From: Thermomicrobiales bacterium
GTDB lineage: Bacteria; Chloroflexota; Limnocylindria; Limnocylindrales; CSP1-4
Reading direction: 5' to 3'
Assembly (NCBI GenBank): GCA_004525275.1
Contig: SPCO01000019.1
Location: 1-12,660 of the forward strand
DNA length: 12,660 nt
The notes under the pieces were generated by a model that was given only the letters and a program-made list of their open reading frames with translations, ran no database searches and was not told the origin of the DNA. The translations under genes and the position numbers were made by a program. Positions 1-7,152 of this stretch are shown one piece after another (within the stretch, counting starts at the first letter, position 1; every line of letters starts with the position of its first letter).

Positions 1-46
1 CGGCCAGAGCGCATGATCGGTTCGGCGACGGGCGGCACGCCGCCGC

Positions 47-52
47 TACAAT
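47..52 (+). promoter_or_regulatory. -10 box of the icd-sdh cluster, probably leaderless
   Basis: TACAAT is a near-consensus -10 hexamer. Only six bases separate it from the ATG at 59, so transcription would start at or next to the start codon and the mRNA would have no 5' leader. No Shine-Dalgarno-like purine run precedes the ATG, which fits leaderless translation. No convincing -35 box is seen at the expected distance. Confidence 0.5.
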
Positions 53-58
53 CGGCCC

Positions 59-1087
59 ATGACCTATCGAGTCACCCTGATCCCCGGCGATGGCATCGGA
101 CCGGAGCTGGCGGAAGCGACGACCCGCGTCCTCGACGCAACCGGCATCGAATTCGAGTGGGAGTCGGTCGTAGCCGGCGAGGCAGCGATCGAACACCACG
201 GGACGCCGCTCCCAGAGGGCGTCCTGGAGTCCATCCGCCGAACGAAGGTCGGTCTCAAGGGCCCGATCACGACCCCGGTCGGCGGCGGCTTCAGAAGTGT
301 CAACGTCGGTCTCCGACAGGCGCTTGGTCTGTACGCCAACCTCCGGCCCGCCCGCTCCATGCAGGGTGTCGAGTCGCGCTACGAGGGCATCGACCTCGTC
401 ATCGTCCGGGAGAACACCGAAGATCTGTACGCCGGGATCGAGCATATGGTCGGCCCCGATGCCGCAGAGAGCATCAAGATCATCACCCGTGCTGCGTCTG
501 AGCGGATCGCGCGTTTCGCGTTCGAGTACGCGGTCGCTAACGGCCGGCACAAAGTCACGGCGGTCCACAAGGCCAACATCATGAAGCTCTCGGACGGTCT
601 CTTCCTGGAGAGCTGCCGGACGGTCGCCGCCGAGTACGAGGGCCGCGTCGGCTTCGAGGATCGGATCGTCGACAACATGTGCATGCAGCTCGTCCAGAAG
701 CCCGAGTTGTACGACGTGCTCGTGCTTCCGAACCTGTACGGCGATATCGTGAGTGACCTGGCCGCCGGCCTGGTCGGTGGACTCGGGGTCGCGCCTGGTG
801 CCAACATCGGGATCGATGCTGCAGTCTTCGAACCGGTCCACGGTTCGGCGCCGAAATACGCCGGCCTGGACAAGGCCAATCCGACCGCGATGATCCTGTC
901 GGGTGCGCTGATGCTCCGTCATCTTCGTCATCCGGCCGAAGCGGATCGCCTGGAGGCGGCCGTCCGCGAGGTCATCGCCGAAGGGCGATCGACCACGTAT
1001 GACCTCGGTGGCTCGACCGGGACCGCCGGCTTCGCCGATGCGGTCATCGCTCGTCTTCGGACGACCGTCGGAGGGCGCCAGGGATGA
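59..1087 (+). CDS. icd: Isocitrate dehydrogenase (isocitrate/isopropylmalate dehydrogenase family)
   Basis: A 342-residue beta-decarboxylating dehydrogenase that most likely oxidises isocitrate to 2-oxoglutarate in the cytoplasm. The N-terminal IPGDGIGPE motif is typical of the family. S80-x-N82 followed by R86, R96 and R117 is the isocitrate-type substrate pocket rather than the isopropylmalate type. Y124, K171 and the metal-binding D205, D229 and D233 are present. The length fits the short single-domain form, not the longer ~415-residue E. coli enzyme. The cofactor region reads HGSAPKYAG: K266 and Y267 resemble the NADP-specific E. coli enzyme, where NAD enzymes usually have D and I. However, the later TYDLGG lacks the second NADP-contacting arginine, so the cofactor is uncertain. 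The stop overlaps the next start (ATGA), implying co-expression with the succinate dehydrogenase genes. Homoisocitrate or another 2-hydroxyacid dehydrogenase activity is possible but less likely. Confidence 0.87.
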   Translation: MTYRVTLIPGDGIGPELAEATTRVLDATGIEFEWESVVAGEAAIEHHGTPLPEGVLESIRRTKVGLKGPITTPVGGGFRSVNVGLRQALGLYANLRPARSMQGVESRYEGIDLVIVRENTEDLYAGIEHMVGPDAAESIKIITRAASERIARFAFEYAVANGRHKVTAVHKANIMKLSDGLFLESCRTVAAEYEGRVGFEDRIVDNMCMQLVQKPELYDVLVLPNLYGDIVSDLAAGLVGGLGVAPGANIGIDAAVFEPVHGSAPKYAGLDKANPTAMILSGALMLRHLRHPAEADRLEAAVREVIAEGRSTTYDLGGSTGTAGFADAVIARLRTTVGGRQG

Positions 1088-1899
1088 CCGGCTGGCCTGC
1101 CAGCCTCCGGACCACCCGACCGCCGCTCAAACCACGCGGCACCGCCGCGACCGGGTTCGGTCAGACGAGTCGGCTCGATGGCTGGTGGGTGGCGCCGCTC
1201 GGCGTCGGGTTCTGGCTCGCCGTCCTGGTCATCTACTCCTTCTTCAGCGCGATGCTCTGGCAACAGTGGTTCGGGACCGGCTATGAGAGCGACGGTTACA
1301 CGTCTCCGTTCTTCGCGCCGTTCTTCCGAGATGCCCCGCTGCCGACATGGCTGTCGCCGGCGATCCTGACGCTCTGGATCCCGATCGGCTTCCGGGTGAC
1401 CTGTTACTACTTCAGACGGGCCTACTACCGGGCCTATCTGGTCGACCCGCCCGCCTGCGCGGTCGGGGAGCCGGCGGTCCATCGACGCTATCGCATGGAG
1501 ATGGCCTTTCCGTTCATCCTCCAGAACCTCCACCGCTTCTTCCTGTACGTCGCGATCGTCCTGCTGGTGATCCACTGGATCGAGATCGCCGGCACGTTCA
1601 GCGTCGACGGTCGACTGCGCCTCGGGCTGGGCACCGTGATCCTGTTGGTGGACGTCGCGCTTCTGAGCGGCTATGTCCTGTCGTGCCACTCGCTCCGCCA
1701 CATCGTCGGCGGCCGGCTCGACTGCTTCTCGTGCACCCGACGCGACCGAACCCGCCACGCTGCCTGGAAACGCCTGAGTGGGCTCAATCAGCGACATATG
1801 GTCTGGGCGTGGGCGAGCCTGATCTCCGTCGTCGTGGCCGACTTCTACATCCACATGCTCGCGGCAGGTGTCTTCACCGACCCGGCCATCTGGTTCTGA
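1084..1899 (+). CDS. sdhC: Succinate dehydrogenase membrane anchor, Sdh1 (Rv0249c-like) type
   Basis: A 271-residue integral membrane protein with about five hydrophobic helices (roughly residues 38-60, 92-110, 148-170, 185-205 and 238-263). It lies immediately upstream of the flavoprotein and iron-sulfur subunits, so it should be the quinone-reducing anchor. It is about twice as long as the usual SdhC or SdhD, and no second anchor gene follows. This matches the single-anchor arrangement of mycobacterial Sdh1 (Rv0249c-Rv0248c-Rv0247c). Histidines within or near helices (H150, H164, H238, H257) are heme-ligand candidates. A cluster of C201-H202, H206, C214 and C217 at the end of helix 4 could hold a metal or Fe-S centre. 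The ATG overlaps the icd stop by 4 bases; the sdhA start follows 10 bases after its stop. The assignment rests on context, topology and remembered similarity; the metal site is inferred. Confidence 0.8.
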   Translation: MTGWPASLRTTRPPLKPRGTAATGFGQTSRLDGWWVAPLGVGFWLAVLVIYSFFSAMLWQQWFGTGYESDGYTSPFFAPFFRDAPLPTWLSPAILTLWIPIGFRVTCYYFRRAYYRAYLVDPPACAVGEPAVHRRYRMEMAFPFILQNLHRFFLYVAIVLLVIHWIEIAGTFSVDGRLRLGLGTVILLVDVALLSGYVLSCHSLRHIVGGRLDCFSCTRRDRTRHAAWKRLSGLNQRHMVWAWASLISVVVADFYIHMLAAGVFTDPAIWF

Positions 1900-1909
1900 T
1901 CGCGCCGGG

Positions 1910-3721
1910 ATGAAGCCTCAGGTCCGTCCTCATGATGTCGTCGTCATCGGCGCCGGCGGGGCCGGTCTTCGTGCGGCGATCGCGGCGAAGATGGCCGGTG
2001 CCGATGTCGGGCTCGTCTGCAAGTCCCTGCTTGGCAAGGCGCATACCGTGATGGCCGAAGGGGGCGTCGCCGCGGCGCTCGCCCACGTCGCTCCGGACGA
2101 CACCTGGCAGGTCCATTTCCGCGACACGATGGTCGGCGGCAAGCTCCTCAACAATCCGCGGATGGCCCAGTTGCACGCAACGGAGGCGCCCGATCGCGTC
2201 CGCGAGCTGGAAGGGTGGGGTGCCGTCTTCGACCGCACGCCGGATGGCCGGATCCTGCAGCGACCCTTCGGTGGGCACTCGTACCCGCGTCTTGCCCACG
2301 TCGGTGACCGGACCGGTCTGGAGTTGATCCGGACGCTCCAGGATCGTGCCGTCGCGCTGGGGATCGAGGTCTACATGGAGTGCACGATCTCGCGGCTCAT
2401 CACGGGTCACACCGGGGTGACCGGCGCCTTCGGCTACTGGCGCACGACTGGCCAACCGATCGTCTTCCCGGCGCGGGCGGTCGTGCTGGCGACCGGTGGC
2501 ATCGGCAGGGCCTTCGAGATCACGTCCAACTCCTGGGAGTACAGCGGTGACGGACAGGCGCTCGCCTACGAGGCTGGCGCCGAGCTCATCGATATGGAGT
2601 TCGTCCAGTTCCATCCGACCGGGATGGTCTGGCCGCCGGGCGTCCGCGGGTTGCTGGTGACCGAGGCGGTTCGTGGCGAGGGCGGGATCCTGCGCAACAA
2701 GGACGGCAAACGATTCATGTGGGAGTACCTGCCCGAGGAGCGGCGCGCCGAGTACGCGGCCACGGACGAGGAGGCCGCCCGCTGGGTGACCGCGCTTTCC
2801 GAGGGACGCCAGACAGACGCGCGGCGGCCGCCCGAATTGTCGACCCGTGACAATGTCGCGCGGGCGATCTACACGGAGGTCAAGGACGGGCGGGGAAGCC
2901 CCCACGGCGGCGTCTTCCTCGACATCAGTTACCTCCCGGCCGACACCGTCAGGCGCAAGCTCCCCTCGATGTACGAACAGTTCAAGGAGTTGGCCGACGT
3001 CGATATCACGAAGGGTCCGATGGAGGTCGGACCAACGACCCACTACGTGATGGGCGGGATTCGCGTCGACGCAGAGACGGGAGCCACCGGTGTCCGCGGT
3101 CTGTACGCAGCGGGCGAGGTCGCGGGCGGGATGCATGGGGCCAACCGACTCGGCGGCAACTCCCTGTCGGACCTGCTCGTCTTTGGGGCCCGGACCGGCC
3201 AGGCCGCAGCGGCCCATGCCGCCGGGGCCGAAGACCCGTACCTCGACCCGGTCCAGGTCCAGTCCGCGACCGCCGACCTGACTGCCCCACTTGAGCGTCC
3301 AGATGGTGAAGATCCGTATGCTATCCAGCGGGACCTCCAGGAGGCGATGCAGCGCCTCGTCGGGATCTTCCGCGAGGAGACCGACCTCGACGAGGCACTC
3401 GTGCGCCTGATGGACCTGCGACGCCGCTGGAGGGCTGTCCGGGCGACTGGCGGACAGATCTACAACCCCGGTTGGAACCTGGTGTTCGAGTTGGACCATC
3501 TGCTGACCGTCTCCGAGGCGATCGCCCGGAGCGCCCGACAGCGGACCGAGAGCCGTGGAGCCCACAGCCGGCTGGACCACCCGGCGACCGATGATGTCCG
3601 CTGGGCCGGTGTCAACAGCGTCATCACCCGCGGGATCGACGGTGCGATGAGCGTCACCACGGACCCCCTCGCAACGATGTCCGATGAGCTCCGAAGCCTC
3701 CTCGGCAGCAACGACCACTGA
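1910..3721 (+). CDS. sdhA: Succinate dehydrogenase flavoprotein subunit
   Basis: A 603-residue FAD-dependent subunit that oxidises succinate to fumarate on the cytoplasmic side of the membrane. The N-terminus has the dinucleotide-binding motif VVIGAGGAGLRAA. H45 in AHTVMAEGG is the expected covalent FAD attachment residue. Substrate-site motifs are in order: FHPTG (H235), RGEGG (around 255-259), TRDNVARAI with the likely proton-shuttle R313, HYVMGG (H378), and GEVAGGMHGANRLGGNSL with R413. The C-terminal helical domain is complete. I chose the ATG at 1910, directly before the Rossmann fold. An in-frame GTG at 1868 would add 14 residues and overlap sdhC by 32 bases. The gene sits 14 bases before sdhB. 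A fumarate reductase role cannot be excluded from sequence, but the neighbouring isocitrate dehydrogenase favours the oxidative direction. Confidence 0.93.
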   Translation: MKPQVRPHDVVVIGAGGAGLRAAIAAKMAGADVGLVCKSLLGKAHTVMAEGGVAAALAHVAPDDTWQVHFRDTMVGGKLLNNPRMAQLHATEAPDRVRELEGWGAVFDRTPDGRILQRPFGGHSYPRLAHVGDRTGLELIRTLQDRAVALGIEVYMECTISRLITGHTGVTGAFGYWRTTGQPIVFPARAVVLATGGIGRAFEITSNSWEYSGDGQALAYEAGAELIDMEFVQFHPTGMVWPPGVRGLLVTEAVRGEGGILRNKDGKRFMWEYLPEERRAEYAATDEEAARWVTALSEGRQTDARRPPELSTRDNVARAIYTEVKDGRGSPHGGVFLDISYLPADTVRRKLPSMYEQFKELADVDITKGPMEVGPTTHYVMGGIRVDAETGATGVRGLYAAGEVAGGMHGANRLGGNSLSDLLVFGARTGQAAAAHAAGAEDPYLDPVQVQSATADLTAPLERPDGEDPYAIQRDLQEAMQRLVGIFREETDLDEALVRLMDLRRRWRAVRATGGQIYNPGWNLVFELDHLLTVSEAIARSARQRTESRGAHSRLDHPATDDVRWAGVNSVITRGIDGAMSVTTDPLATMSDELRSLLGSNDH

Positions 3722-3735
3722 GGACGGAGGAGCGA

Positions 3736-4557
3736 ATGACGGATGCGCACCTGAAGGTCTTCCGGGGCAATCCCGGCGAGGAGGGACGCTTTGAGGATTT
3801 CGCGGTCCCGGTGGAGGAGGGGATGGTCGTTCTCGATGCCCTCCACTGGATCCAGGGTCACGAGGCGCCAGACCTCGCCGTGCGCTGGAATTGCAAGGCG
3901 GCCAAGTGCGGCTCGTGCAGCGCGGAGGTTGACGGCCGACCGAGCCTGACCTGCAAGACGCGCCTGTCCGACTTTGACCTGGAACAACCGATCACCGTCG
4001 AGCCGATGCGCGCCTTCCCGCTGATCCGCGACCTCGTGACCGACGTCTCCTGGAACTATGAGGTCAACAAGACGATCCAGCCATTCACTCCGCCCGACGA
4101 CGTTGCCCAGGAAGACTGGCGCTGGCAGCAGCAGGACATCGAGCGAGTCCAGGAATATCGCAAGTGCATCGAATGCTTCCTGTGCCAGGACGTCTGCCAT
4201 GTCCTGCGCAATCACGAGACCGAAAAGCCATTCATGGGGCCGCGCTTCCTCGTCCGGGCGGCCGGTCTGGAGATGCACCCGATCGACCAGGCGGATCGGC
4301 GCGGGTATCTGAAGGACAGCGGCGGGATCGGCTATTGCAACATCACCAAGTGCTGCACGGATGTCTGTCCGGAGCACATCAGGATCACCGACAACGCCAT
4401 CATCCCGCTCAAGGAACGGGTCGTCGATGCGTATTACGATCCAATCCAGTGGGCGTGGCGCAAGTTACGTGGACGCGGCCCGGACGCTGGGGTCGGGGTC
4501 GAACTGCCCGTTCTGCAGGGTTCGCCCCCGCCGACCGATCACGACACGCCGGATTGA
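3736..4557 (+). CDS. sdhB: Succinate dehydrogenase iron-sulfur subunit
   Basis: A 273-residue electron-transfer subunit that carries electrons from FAD to the membrane anchor through three clusters. The ferredoxin-like N-terminal domain has C53, C58, C61 and C73 for [2Fe-2S]. The C-terminal domain has C144-x2-C147-x2-C150-x3-C154 and C201-x5-C207-x3-C211. In this family C144, C147, C150 and C211 bind [4Fe-4S], and C154, C201 and C207 bind [3Fe-4S]. The residue after C154 is H rather than the usual P, and C206 is an extra cysteine next to C207. A strong ribosome-binding purine run (GGACGGAGGAG) precedes the ATG. The last ~30 residues are a proline-rich tail beyond the usual family end. It is the third subunit of the sdhCAB set, and its stop overlaps the next gene. 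Confidence 0.92.
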   Translation: MTDAHLKVFRGNPGEEGRFEDFAVPVEEGMVVLDALHWIQGHEAPDLAVRWNCKAAKCGSCSAEVDGRPSLTCKTRLSDFDLEQPITVEPMRAFPLIRDLVTDVSWNYEVNKTIQPFTPPDDVAQEDWRWQQQDIERVQEYRKCIECFLCQDVCHVLRNHETEKPFMGPRFLVRAAGLEMHPIDQADRRGYLKDSGGIGYCNITKCCTDVCPEHIRITDNAIIPLKERVVDAYYDPIQWAWRKLRGRGPDAGVGVELPVLQGSPPPTDHDTPD

Positions 4558-5102
4558 ACGACACGCTGTTTCCCGGGCTTGAATCGGAGCCGGGCGATTC
4601 GGAGGAAACTGTCCGGGATCGTCGCCGACCCCGCGGCTTCATCATCCGGACCGACGGAGCGGCCCGAGGCAACCCTGGTCCGGCGTCATTGGGGGCAGCC
4701 CTGTTCGATCTGGCACGGGCCGACGCGCGCGATGATCGGGCGGTCCCGGATGCATCGATCTCCGACTACCTCGGGATCCAGACGAACAATGTGGCCGAGT
4801 ACACGGGCGTCGTGCGGGCGCTTGAGCTCGCCTCGGAACTCGGCGCCCGCGAGGTCCATCTGCTGCTCGATTCGAAGCTCATCGTCGAGCAGCTCGCCGG
4901 TCGCTGGCGGGTCAAGGATTCGAAGCTCATCCCGCTGTGGGGGGCCTCGCGCCAAACCCTTTCCGGGTTTGATCGGTGGACGGCCGTGCATGTGCCGCGC
5001 GCGCTCAACTCGGTCGCGGATGCGCTGGCCAACGAAGCGATCGACCGCGCTCAAGCAGGTGGTCCGGCCTCTGTCGTCCGCCGACCGGGCGATCGATCAT
5101 AG
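4554..5102 (+). CDS. RNase H-like (ribonuclease HI family) protein
   Basis: A 182-residue protein with an RNase H fold, expected to cleave RNA in RNA-DNA hybrids in the cytoplasm. The four acidic residues of the family are all present: D34 in RTDGAARGNPG, E82 in NNVAEYTG, D106 in LLLDSKLIVEQL, and D156 in LNSVADALANEA. The N-terminal ~28 residues are a charged extension without recognisable motif. The TGDGxxxGNPG-like opening resembles the RNase H domain of actinobacterial Rv2228c-type proteins, but the phosphatase domain found there is absent. I chose TTG at 4554, which overlaps the sdhB stop (TTGA). No ATG, GTG or other TTG codon lies in frame before the catalytic domain, and no clear ribosome-binding site is seen, so translation is probably coupled to sdhB. 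Its functional link with succinate dehydrogenase is not obvious. Confidence 0.83.
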   Translation: MNDTLFPGLESEPGDSEETVRDRRRPRGFIIRTDGAARGNPGPASLGAALFDLARADARDDRAVPDASISDYLGIQTNNVAEYTGVVRALELASELGAREVHLLLDSKLIVEQLAGRWRVKDSKLIPLWGASRQTLSGFDRWTAVHVPRALNSVADALANEAIDRAQAGGPASVVRRPGDRS

Positions 5103-5109
5103 GCCGCGA

Positions 5110-5805
5110 TCACGACGTCTTCGACGGCCCGACGGCGCCTGTTTCGTAGGCGAGGATCACCGCCTGGATCCGATCCCGGAGATCGAGCTTGTCCAGCACG
5201 TGGGCGACATGGGTCTTGGCGGTGTGCTCGGTGACGCCCAGCTGACTCGCGATCTCGCGGTTCGACAGACCCTTCGCGATCAAGCCGAAGACCTCGAGTT
5301 CGCGTGTGGTCAGCTCGGTCATGCCCGGCGGTTCCGGGTCGGGTGCGCGTCGGAGCGCGAACAACCGGACCAGCCGCTCGGTCACCGTCCGCGAGAAGAT
5401 CGAGCCGCCGTCTGCGGCCACCCGGATGCTGGTGAGCAAGTCGGTCTCCGGTGCGTCCTTGCGCAGGAACCCGCTGGCACCGACCTTCAGCGCTTCGTAG
5501 ACGTACTCGTCCATCTCGAATGTGGTTAGGACGATCACCCGAGGCGGCGGTTCGGCCACCTCAGCCGCCGGGTCCGATCTCCCGACCCGGCTGAGGATGC
5601 GGCGGGTGGCTTCCAGCCCGTCGACCACCGGCATACGGATGTCCATGAGGACGACATCGGGCCGATGGCGGTCAACAGCCGCTATCGCCTCGCGTCCGTC
5701 GGCCGCCTCACCCACGACCTCGAGATCGGGTTCAGCCGACAGGATCATCCGAAGGCCGGCACGGACGAGTCGCTCGTCGTCGACGAGGAGTACGCGGATC
5801 GTCAC
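5110..5805 (-). CDS. NarL/LuxR-family two-component response regulator
   Basis: A 231-residue DNA-binding response regulator. The receiver domain (about residues 3-125) has the acidic pocket D9, D10, the phosphoacceptor D55 in LMDIRMP, the switch T93/T94 and the conserved K115. The C-terminal LuxR-type helix-turn-helix (about 165-220) reads LTTRELEVFGLIAKGLSNREIA followed by the recognition helix TEHTAKTHVAHVLDKL. A short insert (about 74-86, rich in Pro, Ala and Glu) extends the receiver between helix 3 and strand 4. It starts at a GTG that overlaps the kinase stop (GTGA on the minus strand), so the two are translated together. It ends 7 bases from the convergent RNase H gene. The signal and targets are unknown; the divergent lipoprotein gene is one candidate. 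Confidence 0.93.
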   Translation of the reverse strand: MTIRVLLVDDERLVRAGLRMILSAEPDLEVVGEAADGREAIAAVDRHRPDVVLMDIRMPVVDGLEATRRILSRVGRSDPAAEVAEPPPRVIVLTTFEMDEYVYEALKVGASGFLRKDAPETDLLTSIRVAADGGSIFSRTVTERLVRLFALRRAPDPEPPGMTELTTRELEVFGLIAKGLSNREIASQLGVTEHTAKTHVAHVLDKLDLRDRIQAVILAYETGAVGPSKTS

Positions 5806-6980
5806 GGCGACGATTGCTCCGTCGGTAGGCGAGCGCGGACGACAAACCCGCCACCCGATCTGGGTTCGGCCTCGAGACGACCGCCGACCAGCGCCGCTCG
5901 CTCACGCATCCCAACGAGTCCGAGGCCTTCGGTACCGATGGCCGCGGGCCGCCCGCCGCCATCCGAGATCTCGATCTTGAGTTCGCGCTCGCCATAGCCG
6001 ATCCGCACGCGCGCCCCGGAGGCCCCGGCGTGGCGCAGGGCATTGGTCAGGGCCTCCTGGACGATCCGATACGCCGACAGGTCGACCCCCGGGGCGAGAT
6101 CCACAGGCGTGCCTTCGACGACCAACTCGACCGGGAGACCGGCATCGCGAATCCGCGCCAGCAGCTGGTCCAGGTCGCGAAGGCCGGGTGGCGGTACGAG
6201 GCTGGCTGGATCGTCATCGACGCGCAGGACGGTGACCAGGCGATGCATCTCGTTGATCGCCTGGACGCCGGTTGTCTCGATCGCGTCCAGGGCTCCTCGG
6301 GTCGCCGCAGGATCGGCAGCCAGGGAGGCCCGACCGCCCCGGGCCTGGAGGACGATGACGCCGATCGAATGGGCCACGATGTCGTGCAGTTCGCGCGCGA
6401 TCCGGGCACGTTCGTCGGCGATCGCTGCCACGGCCCTCGCATCGCGCTCGACCTCCAGGTCCGCCGCACGCTGCTCGAGGGCTCGCTCGCGGTCGTGACG
6501 GATCCGGAGCGCCAGTCCGGCCAGCCAGGCCCCGCCGAGGATCAGGACCGGCTGGAGGAAGTCGCCGAGGTCGAGCCGAGCGTCCGGGTCACGAATGACC
6601 GCCACGGCGATCATGCCGCCGACGCCGGCCGCGCCGATGAGGGCCGAGGAATCTCGCGTGCATCGGCCGACTGAGAAGAGGACCACGATCAGGGTCACGC
6701 TCAGCGCCGGCGTTCCATCGATCCCGCCAGGGCCGGTGACGACCAGGATCGGGAGCGCCAGGCCCAATCCGATCAGCGGATAGCGCTGGCGCCAGGCGAC
6801 CGACATCGTGAGGGCAAGCCCGATCCCCGCGGCGAGCAAGCGGCCCGAACCGGTCGGCCCGGGCTCCGCCTCATCGAGCGGTGTCCAGATCCGTAGCCAG
6901 AGCTCGATCTGAAACGCAACCGACAGGAAGACAGCGAGCAGGAGGTCCCGCGGATCCATCAAGCGCTGGCTTGGCCTCAT
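5802..6980 (-). CDS. Membrane sensor histidine kinase, NarL partner (HisKA_3 type)
   Basis: A 392-residue histidine kinase. The N-terminal ~160 residues form about five or six membrane helices (near 10-30, 47-65, 66-85, 92-108, 112-130 and 140-160) with almost no loop large enough for a periplasmic ligand domain. It therefore probably senses something in or at the membrane. A short coiled segment leads to the dimerisation/phosphoacceptor helix ARIARELHDIVAHSIG, with H199 as the phosphorylated histidine. The C-terminal ATPase domain shows the N box QEALTNALRHAG and glycine boxes SDGGG and GTEGLGLVGMRERA. It is transcribed with and overlaps the response regulator. I chose the ATG at 6980; an in-frame ATG at 6959 would remove 7 residues. 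This layout resembles the DesK/LiaS-like group, but no specific stimulus can be assigned. Confidence 0.92.
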   Translation of the reverse strand: MRPSQRLMDPRDLLLAVFLSVAFQIELWLRIWTPLDEAEPGPTGSGRLLAAGIGLALTMSVAWRQRYPLIGLGLALPILVVTGPGGIDGTPALSVTLIVVLFSVGRCTRDSSALIGAAGVGGMIAVAVIRDPDARLDLGDFLQPVLILGGAWLAGLALRIRHDRERALEQRAADLEVERDARAVAAIADERARIARELHDIVAHSIGVIVLQARGGRASLAADPAATRGALDAIETTGVQAINEMHRLVTVLRVDDDPASLVPPPGLRDLDQLLARIRDAGLPVELVVEGTPVDLAPGVDLSAYRIVQEALTNALRHAGASGARVRIGYGERELKIEISDGGGRPAAIGTEGLGLVGMRERAALVGGRLEAEPRSGGGFVVRARLPTEQSSP

Positions 6981-7013
6981 CGGCTGAGGCTAACGTATGC
7001 CCATCTAGGATGC

Positions 7014-7031
7014 CTCACCCGAGCGGGTGAG
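7014..7031. promoter_or_regulatory. Candidate operator: 8-2-8 perfect palindrome
   Basis: CTCACCCG-AG-CGGGTGAG is a perfect inverted repeat with 8-base arms and a 2-base centre. It lies in the ~170-bp gap between the divergent kinase and lipoprotein genes, 34 bases upstream of the kinase start. The spacing suits a dimeric DNA-binding protein, plausibly the adjacent LuxR-type regulator acting on its own operon and/or the lipoprotein. A TACGTT hexamer (minus strand, 6997-6992) lies between it and the kinase ATG as a possible -10. A second TACGTT (plus strand, 7109-7114) could serve the lipoprotein. Neither has a good -35 box. Confidence 0.35.
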
Positions 7032-7152
7032 CCGGGACGGTCCTGGATGGGTCGCTCGGCGGACATCGAGTGACCTTCGCGACTGACGACACGAGGCGGC
7101 GCGAAGCGTACGTTCACGGAGTCCATTCCCGAACGACTTGGAGATGACCGCC

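Noticed and set aside
928..1854. A 308-residue minus-strand frame antisense to icd and sdhC
   Set aside because: Low-complexity Asp/Arg/Glu/Pro composition typical of an antisense shadow; the plus-strand genes are clear.
1874..3718. A 614-residue open frame on the minus strand, fully antisense to sdhA
   Set aside because: The plus-strand product has every expected SdhA motif. The minus frame is a codon-bias shadow in GC-rich DNA, with Arg/Pro/Gly-rich sequence and no domain.
4164..4553. An upstream extension of the RNase H frame within sdhB
   Set aside because: It lies wholly inside sdhB, whose cysteine motifs are certain, and the extension has no domain of its own.
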